A stretch of 64,000 bases of DNA from Arthrobacter echini. GTDB taxonomy: Bacteria; Actinomycetota; Actinomycetes; Actinomycetales; Micrococcaceae. Position numbers and translations under genes: made by a program. The stretch lies in contig NZ_SSWH01000007.1 in NCBI RefSeq assembly GCF_004803505.1, positions 124,001-188,000 on the forward strand. Direction: 5' to 3'. Each line of letters begins with the position of its first letter. Position 1 is the stretch's first letter. This document shows positions 8,919 to 18,359 of the stretch, in pieces. The notes under the pieces were generated by a model. The model made no database searches. It saw only the letters and a list, made by a program, of their open reading frames with translations, and had not been told where the DNA came from.

Positions 8919-9827
8919 CTACTTGACGGATCCAGCGGTGAGTCCTCCGATGAGTCTCTTCTCGATGAGGGCGAACAGGATGATCACCGGGACGATCGCG
9001 ACGATCGACAGCCCGAAGACGTACTGCCAGCTCGTCGCGTACTGGCCGATGAACTTGGTGAGGGCGACGGAGAGCGGCTGGTTCTCCGCGGTCGACATGA
9101 TGACCAGGCTGGCGGCGAATTCATTCCACGAGGCCACGAAGGTGAAGATGATGGCGGTGACGATGCCCGGCCAGACGAGCGGCAGATTGATCCGGAAGAG
9201 CACGCTCAGTCGGCTCGCCCCGTCGAGCTGGGCTGCCTCGTCGACTTCCTTCGGGATCCCGGCGAAGAAACTGTGCATGATCCACAGCGCGAAGGACAGG
9301 TTGAAGGCCGCATTGATCAGGATCATGGCGAGCCAGGTGTCGTTGAGGTCGAGCACGAGCATCTGCCGGAAGAGCCCTGCCGTGAGAACGGCCGGCTGGA
9401 GCATCTGCGTCACGATGACGAGGAACAGGAACGCCCACTTGCCGGGGAAACTGAAGCGAGCAGTGTAGTAGGCCGCGGGTGTGGCGACGAGCAGGACGAG
9501 CAGGGTCGCGAACACCGCGATGATCACCGTGGAGATGAAGTTGTACGGCAGCGGGGTCTCGGGGGTCGACCACATGGTGAGGTAATTGCCGACCTGCAGT
9601 CCGTCCTGCGGGAGGTAGCGGGGAGGCACGGCGAGGATCTCCGATCGGGTCTTCAGCGACCCGACGAGCATGATGAGGTACGGGACGAGGAAGACGACGA
9701 TGATCAGTATCCCCACGACGACGCGCGTCACCATCCACTTCCGGGTGACGCCGTCGGCGCCGTACTTCCGGGCGCGGCTGGTCGAGGGTGCCGACGCAGG
9801 AACCTCCGGTGGTGCTGCAATGGCCAT
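8919..9827 (-). CDS. Carbohydrate ABC transporter permease (MalG/UgpE type)
   Basis: Inner-membrane subunit of 302 aa with six predicted TM helices (first at ~32-55). The cytoplasmic EAA loop reads EVDEAAQLDGASRLSVLFRI, the docking site for the ATPase, and LPLVWPGIVTA follows. The C-terminal EKRLIGGLTAGSVK is the classic ending of MalG-like permeases. It starts one base after the stop of the first permease, indicating translational coupling. With the binding protein and the other permease it forms a sugar importer; the ATPase must be supplied from elsewhere, as with shared MsiK/MsmK ATPases of actinobacteria. Confidence 0.93.
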   Translation of the reverse strand: MAIAAPPEVPASAPSTSRARKYGADGVTRKWMVTRVVVGILIIVVFLVPYLIMLVGSLKTRSEILAVPPRYLPQDGLQVGNYLTMWSTPETPLPYNFISTVIIAVFATLLVLLVATPAAYYTARFSFPGKWAFLFLVIVTQMLQPAVLTAGLFRQMLVLDLNDTWLAMILINAAFNLSFALWIMHSFFAGIPKEVDEAAQLDGASRLSVLFRINLPLVWPGIVTAIIFTFVASWNEFAASLVIMSTAENQPLSVALTKFIGQYATSWQYVFGLSIVAIVPVIILFALIEKRLIGGLTAGSVK

Positions 9828-9828
9828 C

Positions 9829-10755
9829 TCAGTCCTCTTTCATCGGTTTGACGATCTTCACGTACGCCGCGACTATGACGATCACGATGGCGAAGTTGAG
9901 CACACTCAGTGCGCTTGCGAGGTCCAGACGCCGGTCGAACTGGAGGACCTTGAAGATGTAGGTCATCAGGGTGTCGGCGTCGTAGCCGGGGATCGACCCG
10001 GTCATGATGCGCAGGATCGGCAGATTGTTGAAGACATTGATGACATTGATGAGTACCGCCACCGCAAGCGCACTGCGCAGTTGCGGCAGGATCACCAGGA
10101 AGTACGTGCGCACCCTGCCTGCGCCGTCCATCTTCGCCGCTTCGAGGATATCCGCCGGGACCGCCTGCAGACCCGCGAGCAGCGTGTAGGTGGTGAAGGG
10201 GATGGAGACGAAGATGCCGACGACGATCGCCGCGCCCAGGGCCGCCGTGACGTTCTTCGTGAAGCCGTAGGGGCTGTCGAGTATCCCGATGTCGACGAGG
10301 AAGGTGTTCATGATGCCGTAGTCACGGTCCAGCCCGTAGTAGAACACCGTGGTCGTCATGACCACACTCGCGGCCCAGGGGACCACGACCGCCATCCTCA
10401 CCAGCGTCCGGCCGGGAAAGGGCTTGTTGAGGAAACTGGCGAGCGCGAGCGAGAGGATGACGGTGAGGGTCACGACCACCGTGACCCATACGACCGTGTT
10501 CAGCAGGATCCGGGGGAGGTTGGGATCGGCAAGTACCCGGCTGAAGTTCGCGAACCCCACGCCTTCGATGTTCGTTCCCGCCTGGCTGATCCGCCGGGTG
10601 GAGTTGTAGATCATGTAGGCGGCAGGGAACACGACGACGCCGAAGATCAGGATCAGTACCGGCCCGATCCACGGAAGCGCTGCGACGAAGCTCTCCCGGT
10701 TCCGGACACGCGCCCTCCGGATACGCGTGATGGGGGGCTGCTCGAAGGTACTCAT
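9829..10755 (-). CDS. Carbohydrate ABC transporter permease (MalF/UgpA type)
   Basis: The 308-aa partner permease. It has an N-terminal TM helix (WIGPVLILIFGVVVFPAAYM), a periplasmic stretch, then the core helices and an EAA loop DILEAAKMDGAGRVRTYFLV. ATG 10755 (MSTFEQ) is chosen because residues upstream of it look non-coding and a purine-rich GGAAAGAACGG precedes it. It lies between the binding-protein gene (70 nt upstream) and the MalG-type gene in one minus-strand operon. Cargo probably an oligosaccharide or polyol; the sequence alone does not specify it. Confidence 0.92.
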   Translation of the reverse strand: MSTFEQPPITRIRRARVRNRESFVAALPWIGPVLILIFGVVVFPAAYMIYNSTRRISQAGTNIEGVGFANFSRVLADPNLPRILLNTVVWVTVVVTLTVILSLALASFLNKPFPGRTLVRMAVVVPWAASVVMTTTVFYYGLDRDYGIMNTFLVDIGILDSPYGFTKNVTAALGAAIVVGIFVSIPFTTYTLLAGLQAVPADILEAAKMDGAGRVRTYFLVILPQLRSALAVAVLINVINVFNNLPILRIMTGSIPGYDADTLMTYIFKVLQFDRRLDLASALSVLNFAIVIVIVAAYVKIVKPMKED

Positions 10756-10826
10756 GGGTACTGACCGTTCTTTCCGGGCGGGAGGGGAACCGACGAGGAC
10801 GAGCCGGTGCCCCCGGCTCCGATGCC

Positions 10827-12065
10827 TCAGCTCGCGGCGTCGGCCCTCGCCTGGATCTGCTCGAGGACGGAAGCGGGGTCCTGTGTCTCCAGCAGGCCCA
10901 TCAGTGACTTGAAGGCACCGTCGGTTGCGTTCCACGCCGGGTTGGACGTCGGGTAGAACTCCGCGGCCGGCAGCATCTCGAGGAACGGCTGCAGCGTCTC
11001 GTCCGATGCCATGGCCTCGGCCCCTGATTTCGTGGTCGGGAGGAAGCCCTCGGTCTGCACCCAGTCGACATACTGGTCATCGGCGAAGAAGAAGTCCATG
11101 AAGGAGGTGATGGCTTCCTGCTTGCTCTCGTCGTTCCTGAAGGCCATGAGGCGGTCTGCCACGCCGAGGGTGGCCGGCTCCCCGGTATTCGTGGGCACAT
11201 TCGCGATCCCGTAGTTCAGGTCGGGGTTGGCCTCCTCGATCTGGCCGACCGTCTGCGGAAGGGCGTAGACCATCCCGATCCTGCCCTGCAGGAAGACGTT
11301 GAGCATCGGCGTACGCTGTGTCGCGCCGGGGTCGGGCTGCGTGAGTCCGTCCGTGATCATCTGCTTCATGAACTCGGCCGCCTCGAGGTTCTCCGGGGTG
11401 TCGACCGTGATCGTGGACTCGTCTCCGAAACCACCGCCGTTGCCGGCGAACCAGATGAGAGCCTCGCCCTGCGCTTCCTCGGAACCGAGCGGCATGCCGT
11501 AGCCGGGAGTGCCCGTCGCCGTGATCTTCTCGGCGGCGTCGTGCATTTCCTCCCACGTCGTGGGTGGGGCCTCGACGCCCGCGGCGTCGAACAGATCCTG
11601 GTTGTAGAACAGGGCGCGGGCAGAAGCCAGAAGAGGCAGTGCGTACTGGGTTCCCTCGAAGCTCTCGTTCACGGCGAAGGACTCCTGGAAGTCGTCCAGG
11701 GTGTCCGCGGATGCGACGTCCTCGGCGGGATAGAGCAGGCCTTCCGAGGCGAAGGCCGAGAATGCGCCGCCGTTGTAGATCTCCGGGGCCTCGCCCGCCT
11801 GGATCTTCGTCTGCAGCACTGATTCGAGGTTCTCCCAGGATTCGATCTGCAGATCGACCGTGACACCCTCATTGGCTGCCTCGAAATCCTCGATCACACC
11901 CTCCCACAGGGCCCTGGTGTCGTCGGAGTAGCTGGGGACCAGCATGTCGATCGTGGTGTCCCCCTCCGATCCGGCGGACGTGTCACCACCGAAACCGCAG
12001 GAGGAAACAGCAAGCGTGCCGATGGCAGCCATCGCCATCATCGTCGTCCTCGTCGTGCTTTTCAT
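10827..12065 (-). CDS. Extracellular sugar-binding lipoprotein (family 1 SBP)
   Basis: Lipid-anchored solute receptor of 412 aa heading the sugar importer operon. It has a signal peptide with lipobox VSSC (residues ~19-22), then an Asp/Ser/Gly-rich linker and an SBP_bac_1 domain (TIDMLVPSYSDDTRALWEG; FYNQDLFDAAGVEAPPTTWEE; GMPLGSEEAQGEALIWFAGN). The ATG at 12065 follows GAAGGAATCCAGCA, a good ribosome site. Close to family strings for binding proteins of disaccharides or glycerol-3-phosphate-like ligands, but the ligand cannot be assigned. The 120 bp upstream hold the operon promoter; no operator is evident. Confidence 0.92.
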   Translation of the reverse strand: MKSTTRTTMMAMAAIGTLAVSSCGFGGDTSAGSEGDTTIDMLVPSYSDDTRALWEGVIEDFEAANEGVTVDLQIESWENLESVLQTKIQAGEAPEIYNGGAFSAFASEGLLYPAEDVASADTLDDFQESFAVNESFEGTQYALPLLASARALFYNQDLFDAAGVEAPPTTWEEMHDAAEKITATGTPGYGMPLGSEEAQGEALIWFAGNGGGFGDESTITVDTPENLEAAEFMKQMITDGLTQPDPGATQRTPMLNVFLQGRIGMVYALPQTVGQIEEANPDLNYGIANVPTNTGEPATLGVADRLMAFRNDESKQEAITSFMDFFFADDQYVDWVQTEGFLPTTKSGAEAMASDETLQPFLEMLPAAEFYPTSNPAWNATDGAFKSLMGLLETQDPASVLEQIQARADAAS

Positions 12066-12310
12066 TGCTGGATTCCTTCTCGAGATGGTCCCGGAACAGG
12101 GATGGGCCAGGAGCGAAGAGGTCGTCAACCCCAACAACTGCTGAATCAATGTGATCGGAGCAAGGCCCCAGAAGTCAGTTGCGAGCATCCATTTTCCACA
12201 GCATGCCGTGACGCAGGTCTCAGGTCAAGTGTTTCGTGAGGCACTGTGATCCGGCCGTGTCGACACCGGGAGAGTGTCCTCCGAGGAGAATCCGATCAGG
12301 CGTTGCACTG
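12066..12310. other. Non-coding stretch upstream of the sugar importer operon
   Basis: About 245 bp between the sugar-binding-protein start and the 3' end of tRNA-Leu. It must hold the importer promoter. No clear palindromic operator or extra gene was seen. Confidence 0.5.
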
Positions 12311-12392
<82 letters not shown>

Positions 12393-12462
12393 GAGGGATG
12401 CCGCTCCGGCGAGGGCACCCGTTCCCTGCCACTCTAGCGTTCGATCCGTGGCACCGCAGGAC

Positions 12463-12936
12463 CTACTGATCGATCCCGAGATCCCGTCGCAGCTTGGCCA
12501 CATGACCGGTGGCCCGCACGTTGTACTGCGCGAGCGAGACCTTCCCCGTCGCATCGATCGCCACCGTCGACCGGATGAGCCCCTCGTAGGTCCTGCCGTA
12601 ATTCTTCTTCTCCCCCCAGGCCCCGTAGGCTCCCGCGACGCGATGATCCTCGTCCGAGAGCAGCGGGAACGTGAGGGACTCCTTCTCGGCGAACGCCTCG
12701 AGCTTCCCTACCGGATCCGGTGAGATCCCGAGGACGGTGAATCCGGCAGCGCCGAGCGAGGCCAGGTTGTCACGGAAGTCGCACGCCTGCGTGGTGCACC
12801 CCGGTGTCGCGGCTGCGGGATAGAAGTACACGATGACCTCGCTGCCCCTGAAGGAGGACAGGGTCACGCTTCCGCCCTCCTGGTCGGGAAGGGTGAAGTC
12901 CGGCGCGGGTGTACCCGGGACCAACTGCTGCGTCAT
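12463..12936 (-). CDS. bcp: Thioredoxin-dependent peroxiredoxin (Bcp/PrxQ)
   Basis: Reduces hydrogen peroxide and organic hydroperoxides in the cytoplasm; 157 aa. AhpC/TSA fold with PAPDFTLPDQEGG near the N-terminus and the catalytic motif TPGCTTQACDF, where the first Cys (~46) is the peroxidatic residue and the second (~51) the resolving one, the arrangement of PrxQ. YGRTYEGLIRSTVAID is also family-typical. ATG 12936 is preceded by GAGGAG. The frame stays open for another 135 codons upstream, but that stretch overlaps the divergent marR gene and lacks family similarity. Divergently arranged with the MarR regulator at 13090, which may sense oxidants. Confidence 0.95.
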   Translation of the reverse strand: MTQQLVPGTPAPDFTLPDQEGGSVTLSSFRGSEVIVYFYPAAATPGCTTQACDFRDNLASLGAAGFTVLGISPDPVGKLEAFAEKESLTFPLLSDEDHRVAGAYGAWGEKKNYGRTYEGLIRSTVAIDATGKVSLAQYNVRATGHVAKLRRDLGIDQ

Positions 12937-13089
12937 GCTGACTCCTCGACGATGATGGACCACCAGCAGCGGGATCGCCCTCCGGTGCAGACGGGAACTG
13001 TGACGAACCTCCCGAGCATCCAGCCTAGCTATCATGGAGCTGAGATCAGGCACCTGGCGCGGCGGGTGAGCGAGCACGAGGAAGGTTCC

Positions 13090-13602
13090 ATGCGCAATCT
13101 GGACCACTGGTCCACGAGTCGCCTGCTCACGACGGCGGCACGCCTCGTGGAGCACGCATGGACGGAGCGGCTGAACAGCATCGGGGTCACACATGCCGGT
13201 GTCATCGCTCTCGGCGTCCTCTCGGAACAGGGCGCGATGACCCAGGCGAGGCTCGCCGAGCATGTCCGGGTGCAGGCACAGACCATGGGGAAGACTCTTT
13301 CCCACCTGGAATCGAGGGGGTGCGTTCTCCGGGAGCCGCACGATGCGGATCGGCGATCGCAGCTCCTGTCCATCTCCGCCGTCGGTCGCCAGGTGCTCGA
13401 TGCGACCGATGACATCGAGCCGACCCTCGTGACCGACGGCAGCCTGGCGTCCGAGGAATTCCGGGGCCGGCTGGCGGCGATCATCACCGAGCTGGGGGCG
13501 TCGCGGTGGACGTGGACCACCTCCGCCGATGCAGCCGGTACCGAGCCTGATACCGAGGACCCGACGGGATCGGGATCCACTGCCGGTCTGCCGTCCTTAT
13601 AG
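13090..13602 (+). CDS. MarR family transcriptional regulator
   Basis: 170 aa. Winged helix visible as ALGVLSEQGAMTQARLAEHV, the recognition helix VQAQTMGKTLSHLESRGCVL and the wing DADRRSQLLSISAVGR. ATG 13090 has AGGAAGG 5 nt upstream. A Cys in the recognition-helix end (RGCVL) could be redox active as in OhrR/MarR-type sensors, but this is speculation. The long hydrophilic C-terminal tail (~45 residues rich in Thr, Asp, Gly, Pro) is not part of the DNA-binding fold. It is divergent from bcp with ~150 bp between starts, so shared control of the peroxiredoxin is plausible. Confidence 0.88.
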   Translation: MRNLDHWSTSRLLTTAARLVEHAWTERLNSIGVTHAGVIALGVLSEQGAMTQARLAEHVRVQAQTMGKTLSHLESRGCVLREPHDADRRSQLLSISAVGRQVLDATDDIEPTLVTDGSLASEEFRGRLAAIITELGASRWTWTTSADAAGTEPDTEDPTGSGSTAGLPSL

Positions 13603-13806
13603 CTCCTGGGGATGGATAAGGGAAGGTGGTGGAGCGAAGTGGCGCCATGCACGAGGACGGTTGCATAGTTCTCCATCGCCTGTTCTGTTGGAACGTGTGA
13701 ATGCTCATCCGACGACGACGACCGGCCTTCCGGGTCCGGCCACGTTCCTGGTACCGACGGCGGACCAACCGGTGACACCCTCGCGTGCCCTCCTGCTGGT
13801 GCTGTC

Positions 13807-14565
13807 GTGACACGGTCGGGGGCGCGGCTGGCCGCAGCGCTGCAGGACGACATCGTGCTGCGCCACCTGGGCCTTGCCGAGTCCGTCGCGCGCTCCTTCG
13901 CCCTGTCCGGTCCGGAGGCCGCCGATATCCGCCAAGTCGCCTACCTCGGCCTCGTCAAGGCGGTCCAGCGTTTCGATCCGGCTCGTGGCGTGCCCTTCAC
14001 GTCCTTCGCCGTTCCGACGATCACCGGCGAGGTCAAGCGGTACCTGCGCGATTCCTGCTGGGTGATCCGGCCGCCGCGGCAGGTGCAGGACCTGCGGACC
14101 GAGATCATCAGGACCGCACCGGCACTGGCCCAGCGGCTCGGACGCGAGGCGACCGCGCGGGAACTGGGGCGCGAACTCGGCTGGTCCGAAGCGAGGATCC
14201 TCGAGGCGCAGGCATCCCACTCCAGCCTCCGCCCCGAGTCCCTGGATGCTCCCTCCGATGGTCTGGGCTGGGCCGAGACCCTCGCGGCCGGATCGAGTCA
14301 GCTGGAACGCAGCGACGACATGATCTCGCTGCGTGGAGCCGTGAACGATCTCGGGCCGGACGAGAAGGAGCTGCTGTACCGCCGCTACTTCATGGAGCAG
14401 ACCCAGCAGACCATCGCCGACGCGCTGGGGATGTCGCAGATGCAGGTCTCACGGGCCCTCGCGCGGATCCTCGTGCAGCTGCAGAAGACTCTGCTCGCAT
14501 CGCCGGTCCAGGACCTTCCGGTGCGGGGTGCAGCGGTCGCAGGAACTGGAACGCCCGGTGCGTGA
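13807..14565 (+). CDS. RNA polymerase sigma factor, SigB/SigF/WhiG family (sigma-70 group 3)
   Basis: 252 aa. Region 2 is complete (VARSFALSGPEAADIRQVAYLGLVKAVQRFDPARGVPFTSFAVPTITGEVKRYLRD; key parts GLVKAVQRFDP and TITGEVKRYLRD), followed by region 3 (REATARELGRELGWSEARI) and region 4 (LLYRRYFMEQTQQTIADALGMSQMQVSRALARI) with the helix-turn-helix contacting the -35 element. This is the stress/SigB-type signature. The GTG at 13807 has no good ribosome site and the start is uncertain. No anti-sigma (RsbW) or anti-anti-sigma gene is adjacent, unlike many sigB loci. Probably a general-stress or stationary-phase sigma factor. Confidence 0.93.
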   Translation: MTRSGARLAAALQDDIVLRHLGLAESVARSFALSGPEAADIRQVAYLGLVKAVQRFDPARGVPFTSFAVPTITGEVKRYLRDSCWVIRPPRQVQDLRTEIIRTAPALAQRLGREATARELGRELGWSEARILEAQASHSSLRPESLDAPSDGLGWAETLAAGSSQLERSDDMISLRGAVNDLGPDEKELLYRRYFMEQTQQTIADALGMSQMQVSRALARILVQLQKTLLASPVQDLPVRGAAVAGTGTPGA

Positions 14566-14598
14566 GCGCTCCTGCCGGAGGTCGAGCCGGTGCCACAG

Positions 14599-15576
14599 CT
14601 ATCCGACGCCGTGATCCGCCGCGGCCGCGAGTACCTGCTCCACGGTGACGGCCAGCAACGCAGGATCAGGAGCGGGCGAGAACGTCTCACCGCGGCGTAC
14701 CGAGGCATCCGTCAGGACGGTATGCGGACCCGGTGGCGGACCCCACTCGGAGGCAGGTGCCGGTCCGAACAGCACGACCGAGGGCCGCGCATAGGCGGAG
14801 GCCAGGTGCGCGGCACCCGTATCAGCCGAGATGACGAGCGCTGCGCCGGCGATCAGCCCGGCGAACACATCGAGCGGCAGTTGCCCCGCGGCCACGGTGT
14901 CCTCGGGCAGGCCGGCGGCGTCGGCGACCGCGAGCGCGCGCGGGCGCTCCTTCCCGCTGCCGGTGAACAGGATCTGGTGTCCGGCGGCCGCGAGTCGCCG
15001 GGCCACCTGTGCGAACCGCTCGACGGGCCACAACCGACTCCCGTAGGCGGCCCCCACATGCACCACGACGGCGCCCGGCGCAGGGTTCGTGACCGCCGGG
15101 ATGACCAGGCTGCAGTCCAGCGGGTCGGCCGGTGCGCCGTGCCAGGAGACCAGGGATGCCCAGCGCTCCCGCTCGTGGACGCCGTCCTGCCATTCGGGAC
15201 CCTCCCAGCCGGGCGAGCGATGTCCCATCCGCACTCTCGCGCCGATCTCCTCGAGCCGCCCGCGGCTCTCCGGGCCGTTGCCGTGGAGATTGACGGCGAT
15301 GTCGATCCGCCCGTGGTCGATGGGCAGGGGATCGTCCAGTCCGTGCGTCGGGAGGAGATCGTCGACCGCGTCGGTCAGACCGACGACGGGCCGGAGCCAC
15401 TCCTGCGCGGCGTAGAGGATCCGGTGGTCCGGGAAGGCACGGCGCAGACCCTTGAGAGCGGGGACGGCGACGAGGAGGTCACCGAGCTTCAGGGCGCGCA
15501 GGGCCAGCAGCTCCGGGCGTCCGTCCGGTGCGGGGGTGGAGCCGGGGATCGTTGCCTCGGAAGTCATGCGGTTCAT
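14599..15576 (-). CDS. Glycosyltransferase family 9 (heptosyltransferase-like)
   Basis: 325 aa GT-B enzyme. N-terminal ALRALKLGDLLVAVPALKGL is the GT9 acceptor-side motif; the C-terminal half has VVVHVGAAYGSRLWPVERFAQVARRL and the nucleotide-sugar site ISADTGAAHLASAYARPSVVLFGPA. GT9 proteins transfer heptose from ADP-heptose (LPS core in Gram-negatives). ATGs at 15576 and 15567 are both possible; the latter has GGCAGG at better spacing. Divergent from, and ~130 bp before, the gmhB-like gene, so it belongs to the same glycan cluster. Acceptor unknown; a wall glycopolymer or glycolipid is more likely than LPS. Confidence 0.9.
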   Translation of the reverse strand: MNRMTSEATIPGSTPAPDGRPELLALRALKLGDLLVAVPALKGLRRAFPDHRILYAAQEWLRPVVGLTDAVDDLLPTHGLDDPLPIDHGRIDIAVNLHGNGPESRGRLEEIGARVRMGHRSPGWEGPEWQDGVHERERWASLVSWHGAPADPLDCSLVIPAVTNPAPGAVVVHVGAAYGSRLWPVERFAQVARRLAAAGHQILFTGSGKERPRALAVADAAGLPEDTVAAGQLPLDVFAGLIAGAALVISADTGAAHLASAYARPSVVLFGPAPASEWGPPPGPHTVLTDASVRRGETFSPAPDPALLAVTVEQVLAAAADHGVG

Positions 15577-15706
15577 CCTGCCAGAGGTCCGGTCCGGCCC
15601 GGTGAGGCGCTGCCGGAGGAGAGATAGGGCCTCCGGAGGATCCGGCGAGGCGAAGAAGTTCGGTCCGGAGTGTTTAGCAGTGCTCCTTCGCGGGAACTGA
15701 ACCAGT

Positions 15707-16255
15707 ATGGATCTCTCACCCGGACGCCCGCGGACCGCTCCGCGGGCCGTCCTGTTCGATCGCGACGGAACCATCGTCAGGGACGTCCCCTACAACGGTG
15801 ACCCCTCGCTGGTGGAGCCCATGCCCGGTGCCCGTACCGTGCTCGAGGACCTGCGCTCGCGCGGTGTCCGCGTGGGCGTGGTCACCAATCAGTCAGGGAT
15901 CGCCCGCGGCCTCGTGACCCGGGAGCAGGTCGATGCCGTCAATGCGCGGGTCGAGGACCTGCTCGGCCCCTTCGACGTCTGGGAGGTCTGCCCCCACGGA
16001 ACGGCGGACGGATGCGCGTGCCGCAAACCCCGCCCGGGCATGATCCTCTCGGCGAGTGATCGGCTGCAGCTCGATCCCGTCGACGTCGCGGTGATCGGCG
16101 ACATCGGGGCGGACATGGGGGCTGCCGCGGCCGCCGGAGCGCGCGCGGTGCTCGTCCCGACGAGCGTCACCCTCGTGGAGGAGATCCAGGCGGCACCCGC
16201 CGCCGCCGGCACCCTCTCCGACGCCGTGGCCATGCTGTGGGAGGGCCGCGCATGA
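15707..16255 (+). CDS. gmhB: D-glycero-D-manno-heptose 1,7-bisphosphate 7-phosphatase (GmhB-like HAD)
   Basis: HAD-IIIA phosphatase of 182 aa that removes the 7-phosphate in ADP-heptose synthesis. The nucleophile motif is FDRDGT (Asp at ~17 and acid/base Asp at ~19), motif II is VTNQSG, and motif III is RKPRPGM with Lys. The zinc-binding CPH...GCAC loop (Cys, His, Cys, Cys) just before it is diagnostic of GmhB rather than histidinol phosphatase. GDIGADMGAAAAAGA completes the site. First gene of the plus-strand run; its TGA overlaps the next ATG by the sequence ATGA. Confidence 0.9.
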   Translation: MDLSPGRPRTAPRAVLFDRDGTIVRDVPYNGDPSLVEPMPGARTVLEDLRSRGVRVGVVTNQSGIARGLVTREQVDAVNARVEDLLGPFDVWEVCPHGTADGCACRKPRPGMILSASDRLQLDPVDVAVIGDIGADMGAAAAAGARAVLVPTSVTLVEEIQAAPAAAGTLSDAVAMLWEGRA

Positions 16256-17364
16256 GGCGCCGCGTCCTCGTGGCCCGCCTGGACAGCGCCGGTGACGTGC
16301 TGCTCGCCGGCCCCGCGGTCCGGGCCATCGCTGCCGGCGACCACGGCGACTCGCCCACCGACGTCGTCCTGCTGTGCGGACCGCAGGGAGCCGCGGCCGG
16401 CCGGTTGCTGCCCGGCGTGAGAGAGGTCCTCACCTGGTCGGCTCCGTGGATCGTCGACCCCGCGCCGGAGCCGACGCCCGAACTGATCGGCGAGCTCCAC
16501 GACGCCGTCGTGGCCCTCGCGATCGACGAGGCCGTGATCCTGACCTCCTTCCACCAGTCCCCGCTGCCGCTGGCCCTGCTGCTGCGCCTTGCCGGAGTGC
16601 GCCGCATCGCAGGGGCCTCGGTGGACTACGCGGGCTCGCTGCTGGACGTCCGCCTCCGGCCCGGGGAGGACTTCGACGAGGACCAGCCCGAGGCCGAGCG
16701 GGCCCTGGGGATCGCGGAGGCCGCGGGCTACGCGCTGCCGTCCGGCGACGACGGTGCCCTCCAGGTCACCGGACTTGCCGAGTCCGCGGAGCTGGCGGAC
16801 CTCGTGGGCCACGAGCCCTACGTCGTGGTGCATCCGGGTGCGGCCGTACCCGCCAGGGCCTGGCCCCCCCTGCACCACGCAGCCGCGGTCGAACTCCTCA
16901 CCGCAGCCGGGTTCCGGGTGGTGGTCACCGGCGGTCCCGGTGAGACCGGGCTGACAGCCACCGTTGCCGGCCCGGAGGCCCTCGACCTCGGTGGCAGGAC
17001 GGACCTGGCCACCCTGGGTGCCGTGCTGGCGGGAGCGTCCGTCGTGATCACCGGCAACACCGGACCCGCACATCTGGCCGCTGCCGTGGGCACGCCGGTG
17101 GTGTCCCTGTTCTCGCCGGTGGTCCCGGCCGTCCGGTGGGCACCGTATCGTGTGCCTGTGGAACTGCTCGGGGACCAGGACGCCGCCTGCGCGCTCAGCA
17201 GGGCGAGGATCTGTCCCGTCCGGGGTCACCCGTGCCTGTCGAACGTCTCGCCCGAGGACGTCGTGGATGCCGTCCTGCGGCTCAGCTCCGGAATATCGTC
17301 ACTCGGCTCACGCCGCAGTATCGGCCGTACGGACGGCCGCAGAACCACGAGGGGAAAGCGATGA
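16252..17364 (+). CDS. Glycosyltransferase family 9 (heptosyltransferase-like)
   Basis: 370 aa. The second GT9 of the cluster: VLVARLDSAGDVLLAGPAVRAI at the N-terminus, VVVHPGAAVPARAWPPLHHA at the start of the C-terminal domain and VITGNTGPAHLAAAVGTPVVSLFSP as the donor site. ARICPVRGHPCLSNVSPEDVV near the end contains two Cys, seen in many GT9 proteins. Its start overlaps the gmhB stop (ATGA) and its stop overlaps the next start, so the run is translationally coupled. Predicted to add a heptose to a growing glycan at the inner membrane face. Confidence 0.92.
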   Translation: MRRRVLVARLDSAGDVLLAGPAVRAIAAGDHGDSPTDVVLLCGPQGAAAGRLLPGVREVLTWSAPWIVDPAPEPTPELIGELHDAVVALAIDEAVILTSFHQSPLPLALLLRLAGVRRIAGASVDYAGSLLDVRLRPGEDFDEDQPEAERALGIAEAAGYALPSGDDGALQVTGLAESAELADLVGHEPYVVVHPGAAVPARAWPPLHHAAAVELLTAAGFRVVVTGGPGETGLTATVAGPEALDLGGRTDLATLGAVLAGASVVITGNTGPAHLAAAVGTPVVSLFSPVVPAVRWAPYRVPVELLGDQDAACALSRARICPVRGHPCLSNVSPEDVVDAVLRLSSGISSLGSRRSIGRTDGRRTTRGKR

Positions 17365-18359
17365 GAATCCTGCTCTGGCATGTCCACGGAGGGTGGACCG
17401 ATGCCTTCGTCAGGGGTGGACACACCTACGTGCTGCCCACGCGACCGGAGGGCGGTCCGTGGGGGCTCGGCAGGGCCGGACGCGACTGGCCCGGGACGGT
17501 CCTCGAGGTCCCGCCGGAGGAGCTGGCGGAGGCCGACATCGACGTCGTCGTCCTGCAGCGCGTGGAGGAGCTCGCCGAGTGCGAGCGGCTCCTGGGACGC
17601 ACTCCGGGCCGTGATCTGCCCGCTGTGTTCGTCGAACACAACACCCCTCGCCGCGACACGGTGGGAACCATCCATGCCCTGGCGGACCAGAGGGACGTGC
17701 CGGTCATCCACGTGACCCACTTCAACGAGCTGTTCTGGGACAGCGGGAGGGCCAGGACCACGGTCATCGAGCACGGGATCGTGGATCCGGGGTATCTCTA
17801 CACGGGGGAGCTGCAGCAGCTCGCCGCCGTCATCAACGAACCCGTCCGGCGGGGTCGGATCACCGGGACCGATCTGCTGTCCCGCTTCGCCGGCGTCGCG
17901 CCGCTGGAGGTGTTCGGCATGGGAACGGACGCACTCGGGGACGCGCTGGACCTCGATCCGACCGAACTGCGCATCGGAGGAGACCTGCCCACTGCCCGCC
18001 TGCACGCCAGGCTGGGACGCTCACGCGCCTACGTGCATCCGCTACGGTGGACCTCCCTGGGACTGTCCCTCCTGGAGGCGATGCACATCGGTCTGCCGGT
18101 GCTGGCGCTGGCGACCACGGAGGCATCCCGCGCGGTGCCGGACGGCGCCGGCGCCATCTCGACCAGGGTGGAGGATCTGCTCAGGATGGCGGCCCGCCTG
18201 ATCGCGGACCCCGACGAGGCCCGCGCGCGGGGTCTCGCCGCACGCGAGGCGGCACTGGCGCACTACGGGCTCGGGCGGTTCCTCGCCGACTGGGACGATG
18301 TGCTGGACGCGGAATCCTCGCGGTTACGATCACCGGTCATGGAAGGCAGGGCGCAGTGA
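17361..18359 (+). CDS. Glycosyltransferase, GT-B fold (GT4-like)
   Basis: 332 aa. Starts [21 protein letters not shown], where the Gly-rich N-terminal loop is that of GT-B enzymes; [11 protein letters not shown] and [10 protein letters not shown] are central, and [28 protein letters not shown] carries the E-x7-E-like donor-binding segment of GT4 proteins (Glu in [11 protein letters not shown]). ATG 17361 has GAGGGGAAA upstream and overlaps the previous stop by ATGA. The stop overlaps the next GTG (GTGA). Sugar donor and acceptor unknown. This type recurs beside heptose genes in actinobacteria as far as I recall, which I cannot check here. Confidence 0.85.
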   Translation: MRILLWHVHGGWTDAFVRGGHTYVLPTRPEGGPWGLGRAGRDWPGTVLEVPPEELAEADIDVVVLQRVEELAECERLLGRTPGRDLPAVFVEHNTPRRDTVGTIHALADQRDVPVIHVTHFNELFWDSGRARTTVIEHGIVDPGYLYTGELQQLAAVINEPVRRGRITGTDLLSRFAGVAPLEVFGMGTDALGDALDLDPTELRIGGDLPTARLHARLGRSRAYVHPLRWTSLGLSLLEAMHIGLPVLALATTEASRAVPDGAGAISTRVEDLLRMAARLIADPDEARARGLAAREAALAHYGLGRFLADWDDVLDAESSRLRSPVMEGRAQ

